64,000 nucleotides of DNA from Clitopilus passeckerianus. Lineage: Eukaryota; Basidiomycota; Agaricomycetes; Agaricales; Entolomataceae. This document shows positions 47,614-58,943 of the stretch, in pieces. Within the stretch, counting starts at the first letter, position 1, and the number at the start of each line of letters is the position of its first letter. The DNA lies in assembly GCA_944990035.1 (NCBI GenBank), contig CALYLX010000155.1:682001-746000 (forward strand), given 5' to 3'. The notes under the pieces were generated by a model. The model made no database searches, had not been told where the DNA came from, and saw only the letters and a program-made list of their open reading frames with translations. Both the position numbers and the translations under genes were made by a program.

Positions 47614-48685
47614 ATGACATCCTGGGATAACGACCGCCTTGACGCCTTTGTCCTCGGTGACGACTCTACCATCTGCCAGAGGTACAACAATGGAAACGGC
47701 TGGGGAGCCTCCAACAAATGGGGTCGCCTAGGGGGCCAATCCATCTACGAGCCCGTCGTCGTTGCGTGGGGTCCCCGGCGCCTCGATGTTCTCATCGTCA
47801 ACCCCAAACGCGAGCTCGAGCACCGCTTCTTCGACGGGAACTGGTCCAACTGGAACAACCTGGGCGGAACCTGGGTGGAACGCCCCACCGTTGTATCGAT
47901 GCAGCCCAACCGGATTGACGTCTTCCTTATTGGAAGGAATAGGAACTGCTACCATCGGTACTATAACGGCACTTCTTGGAGCGCGAACTACTCCGACATG
48001 GCAGGACAGTTTGTTGCGCCCGTCTCTGCTGTATCGTGGGGGCTGGGTAGGTTCAATGTCTTTGGGACCACGAAGGACCATACGATTCAACACAAGTACT
48101 GGGACGGGGCGCAGTGGCGGCCCAATGGAAGGGATGGGGATTGGGAGGAACTGGGTGGGACGGCATTTGGGCAGCCCAAGGCGGTTTGTTGGGGCCCAGA
48201 TCGGATTGACGTTTTCGTCGTTGGTGTGGACTCTGCTTTGCATACCCGTACTTGGGACGGGGGCTGGTCCCAGGGATGGACCTCACTCGGAGGTACTTGG
48301 AGGGAAACACCTGAAGTCGTTTCTTGGGGACCCGGCCGCATCGATGTTTTCGTCATCGGTAAGGAGCTTTCAGTACTCATACCGTGATTCTAGTGCTGAT
48401 TGAATTAACTTTGAATTCCCAGGGTTTGACTTCAAAGTCTGGCATAGGTACTACGACAACGGGAACTGGTCCGCCGATTTTACCGACAAGGGGGGTAAAT
48501 CCGCTCGCCAAGTCACTGCTGTTTCGCAAGCCGACAAACGTCTGGATGTGTTCATTATTGGGACTGATGGACAGGCCTACCACAAGTCGTGGAATGGAAA
48601 TTCTGGAGGGGGATGGAAGCCTAGCTTTACGGGGTGGGACAGCCTCGGTGGTATCTGCTTGAGCTCGATTGGTCATCGTCACTAG
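47614..48685 (+). CDS. Seven-repeat beta-propeller lectin, PLL/DUF346-like
   Basis: Two exons (47614-48358, 48423-48685) give 335 aa. Nearly the whole protein is seven repeats of about 45 residues, each of the form WGPxRxDVFxxG....LxHRxWDGxWSxWxxLGG....PxxVS, at about residues 5, 50, 95, 140, 190, 236 and 283. This is the pattern of DUF346 repeats in the Photorhabdus-type PLL lectins, which form seven-bladed propellers that bind fucose or O-methylated sugars between blades. There is no signal peptide. The ATG at 47614 is the first in frame; the repeat starts right after it. It lies 0.4 kb before the broken TPS3 on the same strand. The sugar specificity is not predictable. Confidence 0.8.
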
Positions 48686-49104
48686 GTGGCATATAGGAGC
48701 AAGGGTGATGATCAGAGCGGTAAGTTGTACTTGTACTCGTTGTGGTTTGGTGAATCTTTCTGGATATACTTTATACTCAACTTTGCAAATGTTTTTTGTA
48801 TCTGCTATACGAACGGGTGTCGAATTTAAATTTGATGATGAAACTCTTCGGGTGACAGGCTATCAAACGGCTTTCGCCAAGTTCTAAAACGTGAATGGGA
48901 GAAGTCTATTTGCCTTATATGTGCCAAAGTCCAGAGGCAATACAATCATCACAGTGCATGGAATACTGAGAATCATGGGTCAGCGCAAGGTGTAGTGAGA
49001 GTAACGACAGGCGTAGTCCGTATTACCAGCAACACCGTTTCGATGAAATTCTGACGCAGAGGCTGTTCGTCGGATTTTGGATTTACTTCTTGCTGTGCTC
49101 CATT
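48686..49104. other. Intergenic region before TPS3, no gene seen
   Basis: This holds the 3' flank of the lectin gene. No TATA-ATG pair as in TPS1 or TPS2 is evident, consistent with TPS3 being a decaying gene. Confidence 0.35.
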
Positions 49105-50217
49105 ATGTCGTCGCTGGCACGGGTCTACAGGCCACCTTCACCTCTCGTTTCCAAAGTGCTACCCATACAAAGACAGAGGAAGTACTTCTTTGTGTAAGAG
49201 AATATCTTCTCGACAGCTGGCCGTGGCCTTCTGCAGAAAGCAAGGAGAAGTATTCCCGAAGCGATATGGAAAAGGGAACTTTGTTCGCCTGTCCATATGC
49301 CCTAGATGAGCGAATTGAGATCCCTACCCTCTTGTTCCCATTCGTGGTCCTCGTCGACGACATCTTGGAGTACATGCCACGCAATAAGGTATGAGCTCCT
49401 CCACCGTTATAAGGATGAGACACGTACTTAAGCAGTGCTTCCAATAGGCAATGAACACCGTCAAAGCAATTATTGGAATCACCTCAGGAGTCCTCACGCC
49501 TGATCCAGAAAACCGGGTTGAAGTAATTCTTGGAGAACTTTGTGCTCGATTCACCTCGGTTGGGGATGATGCTGCCCATAAAAATTCCCGAGAAGTCTTA
49601 AGCCAGATGTGTCGCTGGTTACAAGAGGTAGGGAACAAGGATGCGAGACTGAGCCTCCCATAATTTCGAAGCGTTCGTGAAGTACCGCAAGGAGGATATT
49701 GGTACTGGGTAAGCGGCCGTTTAGGCTTCTGAATGTTGACTACTGATACCATTTATTATGATGATTCAGAATGCTTGTCTCTATGATGTGCTGGGTGAAC
49801 GCCATTTTATTACCGAGCTACATCGCTGAGGACCCAGCGGTTCAGCTCCTGGCAGAGACGGCAGGGCTCCAGATAGCGCTGGTCAATGACCTCTTCTCCT
49901 ATAGGGTCGAGGAGCTTAGAAGGCGGATTGAAGAACGAGGCCCCGAGGCAGTGGGCGACACGGCTGGGATGTGCAACTCTGTAGCCGTGTTGATGAAAGA
50001 GAAAGGGGTCAGCGCCCAGATGGCGATGGATGAGATCAGCACTTTTCACCTCCCAGGAATAGAGGCAAATTTCATCAATATTTCCAACCAGGTGGCACAG
50101 AGGTTCCTCTCGTCCGAGGATAGGGCGCTTGTAGAGAAATTTGTCAAGGCTAGCGAGGCAATGATGGCTGGGAATTGCGAGTGGTCAAAGTTCTGTGGAC
50201 GTTACAACAATATCTAG
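49105..50217 (+). pseudogene. Terpene cyclase TPS3 with two frameshifts
   Basis: The same three-exon plan as TPS1/TPS2 is visible (introns 49389-49447 and 49709-49769). Motifs are intact: VDDILEYM for the aspartate motif, NDLFSYRVE for NSE, WSKFCGRYNNI at the end. But the frame is broken twice. The ATG at 49105 opens a frame reaching the conserved Arg-Pro at 49129-49134, while the following TFTSRF is in another frame (one base lost near 49135). In exon 2 the frame stops at 49661 while the homologous NFEAFVKYRKEDIG runs in the next frame (break near 49650-49658). No short intron can repair either. It is a pseudogene unless the sequence has errors. Confidence 0.75.
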
Positions 50218-51454
50218 TTATCTGCCTTTCCCCTTCCTACCGATGAATCACACAGTAATGATAAGATAATTCTGCAGGTGTTTCTAAGGGTTATTGGAGA
50301 GTGTCATAGAAATGCAAGCGATGTTGAAGTTGTGCCCAGGTTGTTCAAGTTGCAAATCTCTGTTTTGCTTCTTGCTGGAAGCCCACAGAACGAACTAATA
50401 CGATAAAGCAGCCAGCATCTTCCAAACACATGACGCATGCTTACACTTTCTCGCATTCGCCCCGGATTCGTCAAGTTCGGTATCACCAGGCTAGGCATCC
50501 ATGAGCACTGGCATCGCTCTACCTACGCCTTGGGAACGCCCACAGGTGCATCCTTTCTTGTTCGTACAGGCTTATCTGACCTTGTTCCTGACCGCAGTTT
50601 ACCGTTTCGATCGAAATACAATGCTGCCTGAATTATGACGAGTGTACTCACAAAGGAGATGATTTGCGGATCACTTCTCCTTTCGTCTTTGTTGGTGGCA
50701 TCCGCGACTCTCAGCTCAATGTCAACAGGGGATTTGCGCTGGCAGAAATCCAAAGCTCTCATACATGGTTGCTCCATAGACGATCTCGGGTGCATGTATT
50801 TTTTCCCATGTCAGCCCCAAAACATTGACGACTTTTACGAAAATAAACGTCTTCTCACCGAAGTTAGCCAAGAATAGGAAAAGGCATTGCCAAGCATTGA
50901 CATCTGTTCGATCTCGAGAATTGGACGTATGTCAAGGCCTATGAATAGTCCGGGGATTCCCGCATGTGGCGAAGAAGCACGAAGAAGCAGAGAAGGACCA
51001 GGTACCAACGTGTAACCAACGGACTTCGAAGATCCTTCTCGCGGTCGTGTTGATATGTTCTCAAGCGTGCTGAGCCTAAGCGTCGACTTTTGAAAGAAGA
51101 TACGAAAAATATCAAAGATACTCCACTTTTCGGGTATTAACAGGCGAGAAGCCCGCAATTTTCAATGTATGAATCAGATTTCCGAAGGCGCAAGTAAGAT
51201 CATTTCGAATCGTGAACCAATTAGAAATAGGTAATAAATGTAGTACGATGTCCGACGGGTAGTAGTAGGCGTAGTACAGTGAAAGGCGAACTAGAGAGTC
51301 CAACTGTTGCATAGCTAGGGCTCGCACGAGGTATCAAAATGTTCGTTGCCCCGCTGAGGGAGTCCATTGGTTAGAAAGGTCGTCCGTAGGTAGCAAATGG
51401 TATTAAGTGTTAGGTCTCGAAGAACGTCATGAGAGGTCATAAAAGACAAGGCAT
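50218..51454. other. Intergenic region, no gene seen
   Basis: This lies between TPS3 and deacetylase 2. Short frames (50437-50631, 50523-50795) have no features. Confidence 0.35.
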
Positions 51455-52635
51455 TTAGCAATGCCAGGTAGACTGGATAGATCGGGGTCAGCATGGTGGA
51501 GGCGGGAATCTGTGTAATAGGGTACTCACATCTTTGACTTGGGGAGAGCCGACGCTCTGGTAAGGAGGGAGCCCCAAGCAGTCAGCAACGCTGACAAGGT
51601 TGTATCCAGCAGCCTGCAACTTCTGGATAGCGAAGGGGAGAACTTGGTGGCTAAAAGAAAGAGAATATGTTAGGCTCGTTCTATGACAGAAAGGGTTTAC
51701 TCACGCAGTGGTCTCGTAGGTCTCATGGTTCAAAGCCAGGATGGTGCTGGGGTGCTGGGCAATGGTGTTGGTGTATTCATCCTTGCTCTGCTGGACGGTA
51801 GCACCGACGGAGTCGCCGGAGTCGAAGTCCCAGATAACGAGCTTCTGACCACGGATATACGAAGCTTGGCGGACGAGGTCATTGTAGTTCCCATACGGGG
51901 GACGCATGAATGCAGGATAAGCGCCGGTAATCCTTTGAAGGGCCTCTGTAAATACGTGGAATCAGACATCTGATGCAAGAAATACCACTGGGAAAATACT
52001 CACGTTCGACCTTCCACATTTCGTCATGAACTGGGGTGAAGTTTAGTATGAGAAAAAGAAAATATACCTGTAGGACTTACTCTTGTCCCAGGACTGCTGG
52101 CTAAGGTCGAGATGAGCCCAAGTGTGGGAGGCGACCATATGCCCATGGTCATAAGCGTACTTGACACGCTTAATGTTATCGTCGTCGTAAATGCACCCGT
52201 CTGAATGATAGATGAATAATAAAACGCGTTGGAACAGAAGAATGCCCACAGTTGTTTCCGTCTACACAGGAAGAACAATGAGCAATACGTTATCGAGGCA
52301 GAAGCACGTTAAGACGTACTGAAGAAGAATGTTCCAGTCGCGTTCGCTGCAACAAGCGCCTTGCTGATGTCGTAGCTAAATGATATATGAGAGGCATAAA
52401 CTTGCATTTGATATACTCAGAACATACAGATAGATGTATGGACCGTCATCCTATAGGAAGGATGAATAACAAACAGCGGCGAGGTACAATAGCGACGTAC
52501 GAAAGTTAACGCGACATCGTTGGCGTTGGTGCATTTCGTGATGACCTGTGCTAGGGACTGCCTCTTAGCCGGAGATGCTGAGGTGCCAGCAACAAGGCAG
52601 GCAGTCAAGAAGACGGCGACGCGTTTGAAGAACAT
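51455..52635 (-). CDS. Secreted polysaccharide (chitin) deacetylase, CE4 family, copy 2
   Basis: The ATG at 52635 opens a signal peptide (VAVFLTACLVAGTSAS). Then follow DDGPYIYL (motif 1, after an intron), DISKALVAANATGTFFF, SHTWAH (motif 2), RPPYG at about 51897 (motif 3), WDFDSGDS (motif 4) and ILALNHE (motif 5). A short last exon (51455-51472) ends STWHC, parallel to WTC in copy 1. All catalytic and metal-binding residues are present and the frame is intact. A TATA-like ATATAAATAT near 52757 lies about 120 nt upstream. The reaction and place are as for copy 1: deacetylation of chitin-like polymers outside the cell. The two copies are clearly paralogous but well diverged. Confidence 0.88.
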
Positions 52636-55600
52636 GGCGATGAGGATGAACGCAAGGTTAGGGCACGAAGAGGTTGCAGAGGGAAGGGAGCACGAAGGGA
52701 AGATCCACGGAAACGGATACCAGGATAGGGGATAATGCAGCGAAAGACCTCATATTTATATCTTTTCGACCATACTTTTTCTGGGGAGGGCAGATCATCA
52801 GGGGATTTACAGCAGCGTACCTCGCAGACCCTCGTATGACTTGCACGTCCGTACGTGATTGCGCAGAATCAATCGGTCAAACCAAGACCATATTTACCAA
52901 ATCAGGATAAGCACCGACGGCATTGATGGCGGCATGACGGCTTTGCCCAAGATTCAGGAACACCGCAACATTCCCTGCTTAAAGCCGAAGCACTACTGGG
53001 CCTCGGTTGCAAGTTGCGACCTCTGGTACTCCATTGAAGAGGCTTGGTAAGAACTACCTGGTCTGAACGAACGATACATAGTCATAGAAACATAGGAGGC
53101 GCAGGCCATAACATTCGGTAATTCAATCTCCCAGCAGCAGCCACAACTTCAGGAGAAGGCGAAGGTTGACCGATTCCGGAAGATGGATGCCATTTGAATT
53201 GGAGATGATATGATGGACGTGCCTGATATTTTTGTGCTCGTACGGCAATCGAAACATGGTTGTGTCAAGAATTACATGGTCAGGCGAGTAAGGAGAAATC
53301 TACCTTTCAAACCTCACCCTCTTCAGTAATGTTGTGGGCCGGCAGGCCTAACCACCACTCTGGCCCCCATAATTCCGAACATCCCAACGGCCGAATTTTT
53401 CACATTTGCTTAATAGAAGTGAAGGAATGCTCGTTTTCCAAAAATTGCTGGCATCCTCGCGGTCGTTTTTCCGTGTCAAATATGAGAAGCTTCGGTGAAC
53501 AATGATGCCAGTCTCGGATTTTCGCACCGATCTGCCCGCATAATATTTCGGCTATTGGTCCCCACACAAGGTCGTTTGATGCCAGTGTCGTAAGCGGGAC
53601 ATGGATTGTTAGGGATGGCGTTTGTATTGTGATCTGTGAACTCCTTTTTTGTGCTTCTGACTGGCAGCATGACCCAAATCCGTGTCGCGACTTTAACGGA
53701 ATGAACGTCGATCAGCGTAGTTTACGGATAGACAAAGTTCTGAGCCTTGGCGAAGCCACAGGCACAACTTGAATCCAGCTCTCCATTTGGGCGCACGGCT
53801 GGGAATGGCCAGCAGTCGGGAGGACGCGGCCAGAGCGACCTAAATGCACCAGAGACAGAGCTTGAGAGCGTTTAAAGCGAAATTAAATGGAAATGTCATT
53901 CTTGAATCATTTAACCCGACAACGACCGACGTTCGTGAGATCCATCTTTTGAGACCTCCTCATATTTGGCTTGCAATATAATTCATTTCCACCTGGAGTA
54001 TGAGAAAGCATGAGATCAGAGAAGGCGAGAAGCGTCGACATTGCTAGGAGTTTACAGGGTTCACAATGCAATCTCGTACGGTATTCCGGACGCCTCTGGG
54101 CATAGGCAAATTCAATATTCCTGATTCCGGAACTGACAGCCTGTCGAGCGCCCCAATTCGAGAGCCATATGGAACCTTCTGAACAGCGATTAGATCGATA
54201 AGGCATGTTTTGACCATATGATCAGGCGTAAGCAGGCTGTCCTGCTTGAACGTGGAGTGGTGTGAGGGGTCCGGATGCATTCTTGCCTCAAGGTCTCGCC
54301 AGAAGTTGCACGGTTCCTAATACTCATTGGTGCATCGGTGATAGAAGAATACCAAACAGACAGAAGCGAGCCTCGAGGCAAAAATTCAGCGGACCCGGCA
54401 ACTTGAACTTCTTTCTGGCCCATCAAGATGGGGAGAACGGTAACTTGCCCTCGTCATGGGACCGAGATAAGATTAGCACCTATCCAATCTCCAAAAGTTG
54501 ACGCAAGATGCAAGGCAAGTTACAGTATAGATGAGAGGTATGTGCTGACAAACCCAATGATGTCTGAAGCCCGAGCGAATGGTTAGAGCTGCACAATCAC
54601 ATTTAGTATTGAGGACGAAGTGAGCGGTTTGCGAGCAGATGGAATCATGGGAGAAGTCCCGTGATTCCGATTCTGAACAGCAGACAGTAGCGGAACAGAA
54701 AGAACCGATATCTGATATCTACTGTATCCTTCACCCGAGGATCGATAGCATCGAGTTGATCTCGGAATTTGGTCGTTCTTCCCAACCGCCGCCGAACATG
54801 ACGGAGACGTCGTCGCATGACCATGACCAATTTGCCATGAATCCTATCCATTGAAACTGCTTCACTCCTCAGGCTAGTGGAAATTTCGTCTCTGTGATGT
54901 AACTCGATCTGCATGTCGATTGTAAGGACAACAGGCGCTGCCTAGAACGTGTGACAGACCCTTACTACCCACAGATATTCAACATAGATACCTCATGTCA
55001 CAAGGTCTGGCGACGGTAGGTGACGTCATCGGCCGGATGTTCGAACGAAATGGATCGGCCATGCTAAGCTCGTCTGTAAGGGCATTGGGGTCGCCATACT
55101 TAGGGATGCAACAGGAAAGTACTCTTTGGGTGACGTTGGTAGGTAAATGCCTTGATATATGTAGTTGGCGACCTCCGCCGTAACGAAGGCCTGGCCTTCC
55201 AGACTCGGGAGGGAAGTATTATGGGGACGTCTTGATGAGGAGACGTATACACCCCACCATGAGAAGCCTGAATATATGTCAGTACGACGATAAGAAATGA
55301 ATACGAAGAAATGACCGACCTTCACAGCAGGATTCCACAGCGGAACACCCTTGGAACTTGGACTGACCCAAGCAGGACGGCTTGCATCGACTTTCATCAT
55401 TTAATGCATTAACAGCAACGGAGGTCTGCGGGACGCCGTTAGCTCAAAAAAAGTCTGTGGAAAAGGAAGATAGCCCAACCTCGTCCGTTTGACCCCGCAA
55501 GTCGTTGAGTCCGCAGATAACTCTCGTCTCCCCCCACTTGCAAACACTCCTCCAGGCGCCGTTGACGACCCAAAGCTATCTGAACAAAGAATAGAGGCGG

Positions 55601-57781
55601 TAAATATCATACTCAAGGAAGAAGATAGAGCCCAGTACCTTGAGATAACCGGCCTACCCGCAGCAGGAGGAGGGGAACAGACAACAGGATCTGCAAACCG
55701 ATGGGCTTGGTGTGCACATTTTGGAACATTCGTTTGGGCTTATCTTCACTGAGTAGGAACGAACCTTCTCGAGCTTCGTCCTCTCATGCCTCAATATTAT
55801 CGCTTGAGTGGTAAAGGCAGGATGAGAAGGAAACTCAGGTAGCCACATTGAAAGAGTAGTCTCGCTGGTGGCCGTTCAAACAGCGTGCTTGATGAAGACA
55901 CCCTGACTAATAGAAGAATGTGAGAGGATGAGTATCATGATCGATCGCAGCAAGCTGGAAAATTGTACCTTGACCTTGAGACCCTCGAACTCCTATGATG
56001 CAACCGGTGTAGGAACATGGATTAACGGACAGCAGGTCAAGCTTGAGCTTATCATAAAGCTTCTGCCTTCGTTATTTAGCCCCGAGTATTGATTAGGCCA
56101 CTGAACTGGACGCAAGTCAGGTCAGCCAGGAATGCTGAATGACGAAAGCAAGGGCAAATATACACCAGCTTCCTCTCCCTTCAAGTGCTCTTTCTTTGCA
56201 ATAATCCACACTTGGTCGGTTGCATGGCCGAGGGCTCACGAGAGTTGACGAAGCCTAAACCTTTGTTGGTCGCCTTGCCGCCAAGACCGTCTTGAATTCC
56301 AGCACTTCTGGGTAAAGCGAAGTGTTTGAGAGCAGGGAAGTCGAGAGAGGTCCTGATAGACTCAACTCAGCTTTAAGATTCCAAGCGGGGGCCATCAGCC
56401 GTTCCGGAGGAAACTGAAATAAAGTTATATTTCTCACCCTTTTCAGCAATCAGGACTCGACTTTCACATCTCGTCAGACTTGATTTTACTTACGCCTCAA
56501 GGTGATTGGAGATCATGAATGGAATCTCATCTTGTCCTAGCATGGTGAGACGATCACAAGCAATTATGAGAACAATCTCAACCTCTACGCCTATCGTGAT
56601 GCCCTCAGAACTCTGAATTCAAGTTAGAAGCGATTACGGTAGCTCCCTGATACGGCCACCACGAGACAACTTGAAAGATGCACATTACAGCGGCGCCTAC
56701 TAGATTTCGCTTTTGGAAAGGGTCCACCAGTCTCTTGCACGAGTAAACCACTCATGAGGTCCTCCGAACCGGCTCTCTAGCGCCTGAACTGACATTCTTG
56801 AACCAAACCTGTTGAGCTGACCGAACCATGGGGTCTGAAGGACCCTTGGTAACCACCCTGTGGGAGCCAGGTGGAGTAGTTTTAGAAAGGCTTAGAAACA
56901 ACCCCACTACGCCCCACCAGGCCAACCTATAAAGGTACGTCCGTCTCTACCACTCCCTCAACTCCTCTCGTTCTGCCTTTAGTGACTTCACACCTGTACA
57001 ATCATTCGAGCTCGGGAAACAGTGACTGATCTTACGGTAAGCACACATCCTTTCTGCCCTCGCCACCGGCTCCCGAAGCTTACTCTTCTAGGTAACTCTC
57101 TTCAAACAGCGGCGCTAATCCACAACCATGATCCTAGAGGTCTGTTTGTAGATAGGTCTCGATCCGACATGTAGCACAATAGACGAACCCGTGGCATCCA
57201 TGTAATCGTATAAGTAACCGGTATAATAATCGATCGAATTGCACTTCCGAGTTCATGGTGTGAGCCGATTCTGAACCAAATCAGTCAGCCGAAGCGAACG
57301 AAGGACAAAAATAGATATATTTCTCACTATGTGGTCTCCTCATCACAAGTGGTTGCTGTCAAAAGACATGAATGACAAGATTCTGGACATATTCACTTGA
57401 TATTCACGGTCGATGATGAGTGAATGGCGGGTTTCAATACGTGCTCGTCATGGATTATATGAAGTTATGACTCCCGCCTTCGCAATTTTGTGTTATCATA
57501 CCAATCATTCATGTTATAACTGCTCATAATTGCTTGTGATTTTTTTCTTATTCTCCAGATGGGTCCGTTCTAGCTTACTTCAGCAGGATATTCGAGGAGA
57601 ATGAATGGTCGACGACGATGGAGGACAAGCGCAAATCGAGTGGTTTTCTGTGTTTAAAGATCCCGAGGCGATGAGGATTCCAACAGTCCAAACTCTCTCT
57701 TTCTAAATGAGCTCTATGACTGAGATCTAACACGTTGAAGCTTGGGTCTATATTGTATTTACAGCTACAGTCTACAGACAA
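52636..57781. other. Gene-poor stretch, 5 kb
   Basis: No domain is recognised. Minus frames 55026-55400 (124 codons, with an intron-like GTCGGT...CAAG segment) and 54645-54914, and the plus frame 55489-55752, may belong to an unknown gene but do not join well. A promoter-like unit lies at 56938-57130: TATAAAG (56938-56944), an intron-like GTAAGC...CTAG segment (about 57038-57091) and an ATG at 57128 that runs only a few codons. Confidence 0.35.
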
Positions 57782-57964
57782 TAGGGGGTTTCAAAGTTGA
57801 AAAGTTTGGTTCCATTATTCACCATTCCCGACCCTTTTTCGGTCTGAAACTGAGAATGGTGAAAAGTATACATGCCAAACTCTCTGTTTAAAGCAAGGGA
57901 CGAAGAAGGGAGGTAGCGGAATACCCATCAATGGGATGAAACTTTTCAACTTTGAAAGACCCTA
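57782..57964. mobile_element. 183-bp MITE, hAT-like termini
   Basis: The ends are inverted copies of about 25-30 bp: TAGGGGGTTTCAAAGTTGAA from 57782, and the complement of GAAACTTTTCAACTTTGAAAG...CCCTA ending at 57964. The TAGGG start fits hAT-type termini, but no convincing 8-bp target duplication is seen. There is no coding inside. Confidence 0.6.
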
Positions 57965-58084
57965 ATACCACACCCAGCAACGACTCACTGCAAACCAAGG
58001 AGCCTCGCCAAATCGCGACTCTGGAGTTCCTCCAACTCTCCAACATCTTCTAAAGCTCAAAGAAATGCGCAGCTACGACGTAGG

Positions 58085-58448
58085 TCTTATCCATGAATCG
58101 AAAAAGATCGAGAAACCAGATTGGAATGACAGTACTAGTACGGTGATATAGATATAACTGACCAACCGCAATGGAGATCCATGTATAACTATGGATAATG
58201 GGGGTTTGTTATTTGGGTGTGTTGGGGTGAGTGGTAGAAGGATGCGGCAAGGAAGCGGTGTCCGGCACCTAGTGTAGCGTTAAGAAGAAATTGGGCTCGG
58301 ATGTACGGTAGGGTGAGCCTCAACACGACGAAAGCAGACGCAACAAAACAATGGTAGTGAACGTAACAGAATAATTGCCGAGTATGAGCGATGGTGTCAA
58401 GTCTCCCGTAGAGATCTCGAACGTTGATGCTGACTACCATGAGTCAGC
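58085..58448 (-). repeat. Copy of the transcription factor 3' end (direct repeat of 61470-61868)
   Basis: The whole block aligns with 61470-61868 in the same orientation (CGAGAAACCAGATT, AGTACTAGTAC, GCAGA.G.AACAAAACAATGG and more). In the right copy this sequence is the last codons and 3' flank of the zinc-cluster gene; here there is no gene attached. The transporter gene lies between the two copies. Confidence 0.65.
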
Positions 58449-58943
58449 TATGTGCTTTGAATATTATGTACACATCTCATTGGAGACCTGTGGAACTGGG
58501 TTACACTGGCAGGGGTTGGAGACGGAGTGGAGTGGGAGAAGCCAATGGTTCAGAGCCTGAGCGAGACGGAACAGAGAGAACATGAGCAGGATCAAGTACG
58601 GTATCGGCAGTTTATGTCGGACTCTACGATCGTGTAAGTGCCAAAACCTTCTGCAGCTAGCCCTCTCAACGTTCCCGGAGGTTCACCATTTTCAACCACC
58701 CCAGATTAGACATTTACATATATGGAATGGGTGTTTTCCCTCATCTTCGACCCGTTATTCTGCCCAGCCAGTAAAATTTACTGTCATGATGGCCGAGCGA
58801 AGGAAGTCACTGGTCCTGGGATTTGGGAGTCACAAACTGGGTTCCCGGGGTCCTCTTTAGTTCGGAGAGATATTTAGATATATCATCACCATCACCATCG
58901 AAAAGGAGTCCTCAAGTCCACACAATCCTGATGAGCTGGAGCC

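Noticed and set aside
47728..48403. Long antisense and second-frame ORFs in the propeller lectin gene
   Set aside because: They are shadows of the repeat-rich coding sequence; only the chosen frame shows the seven regular repeats.
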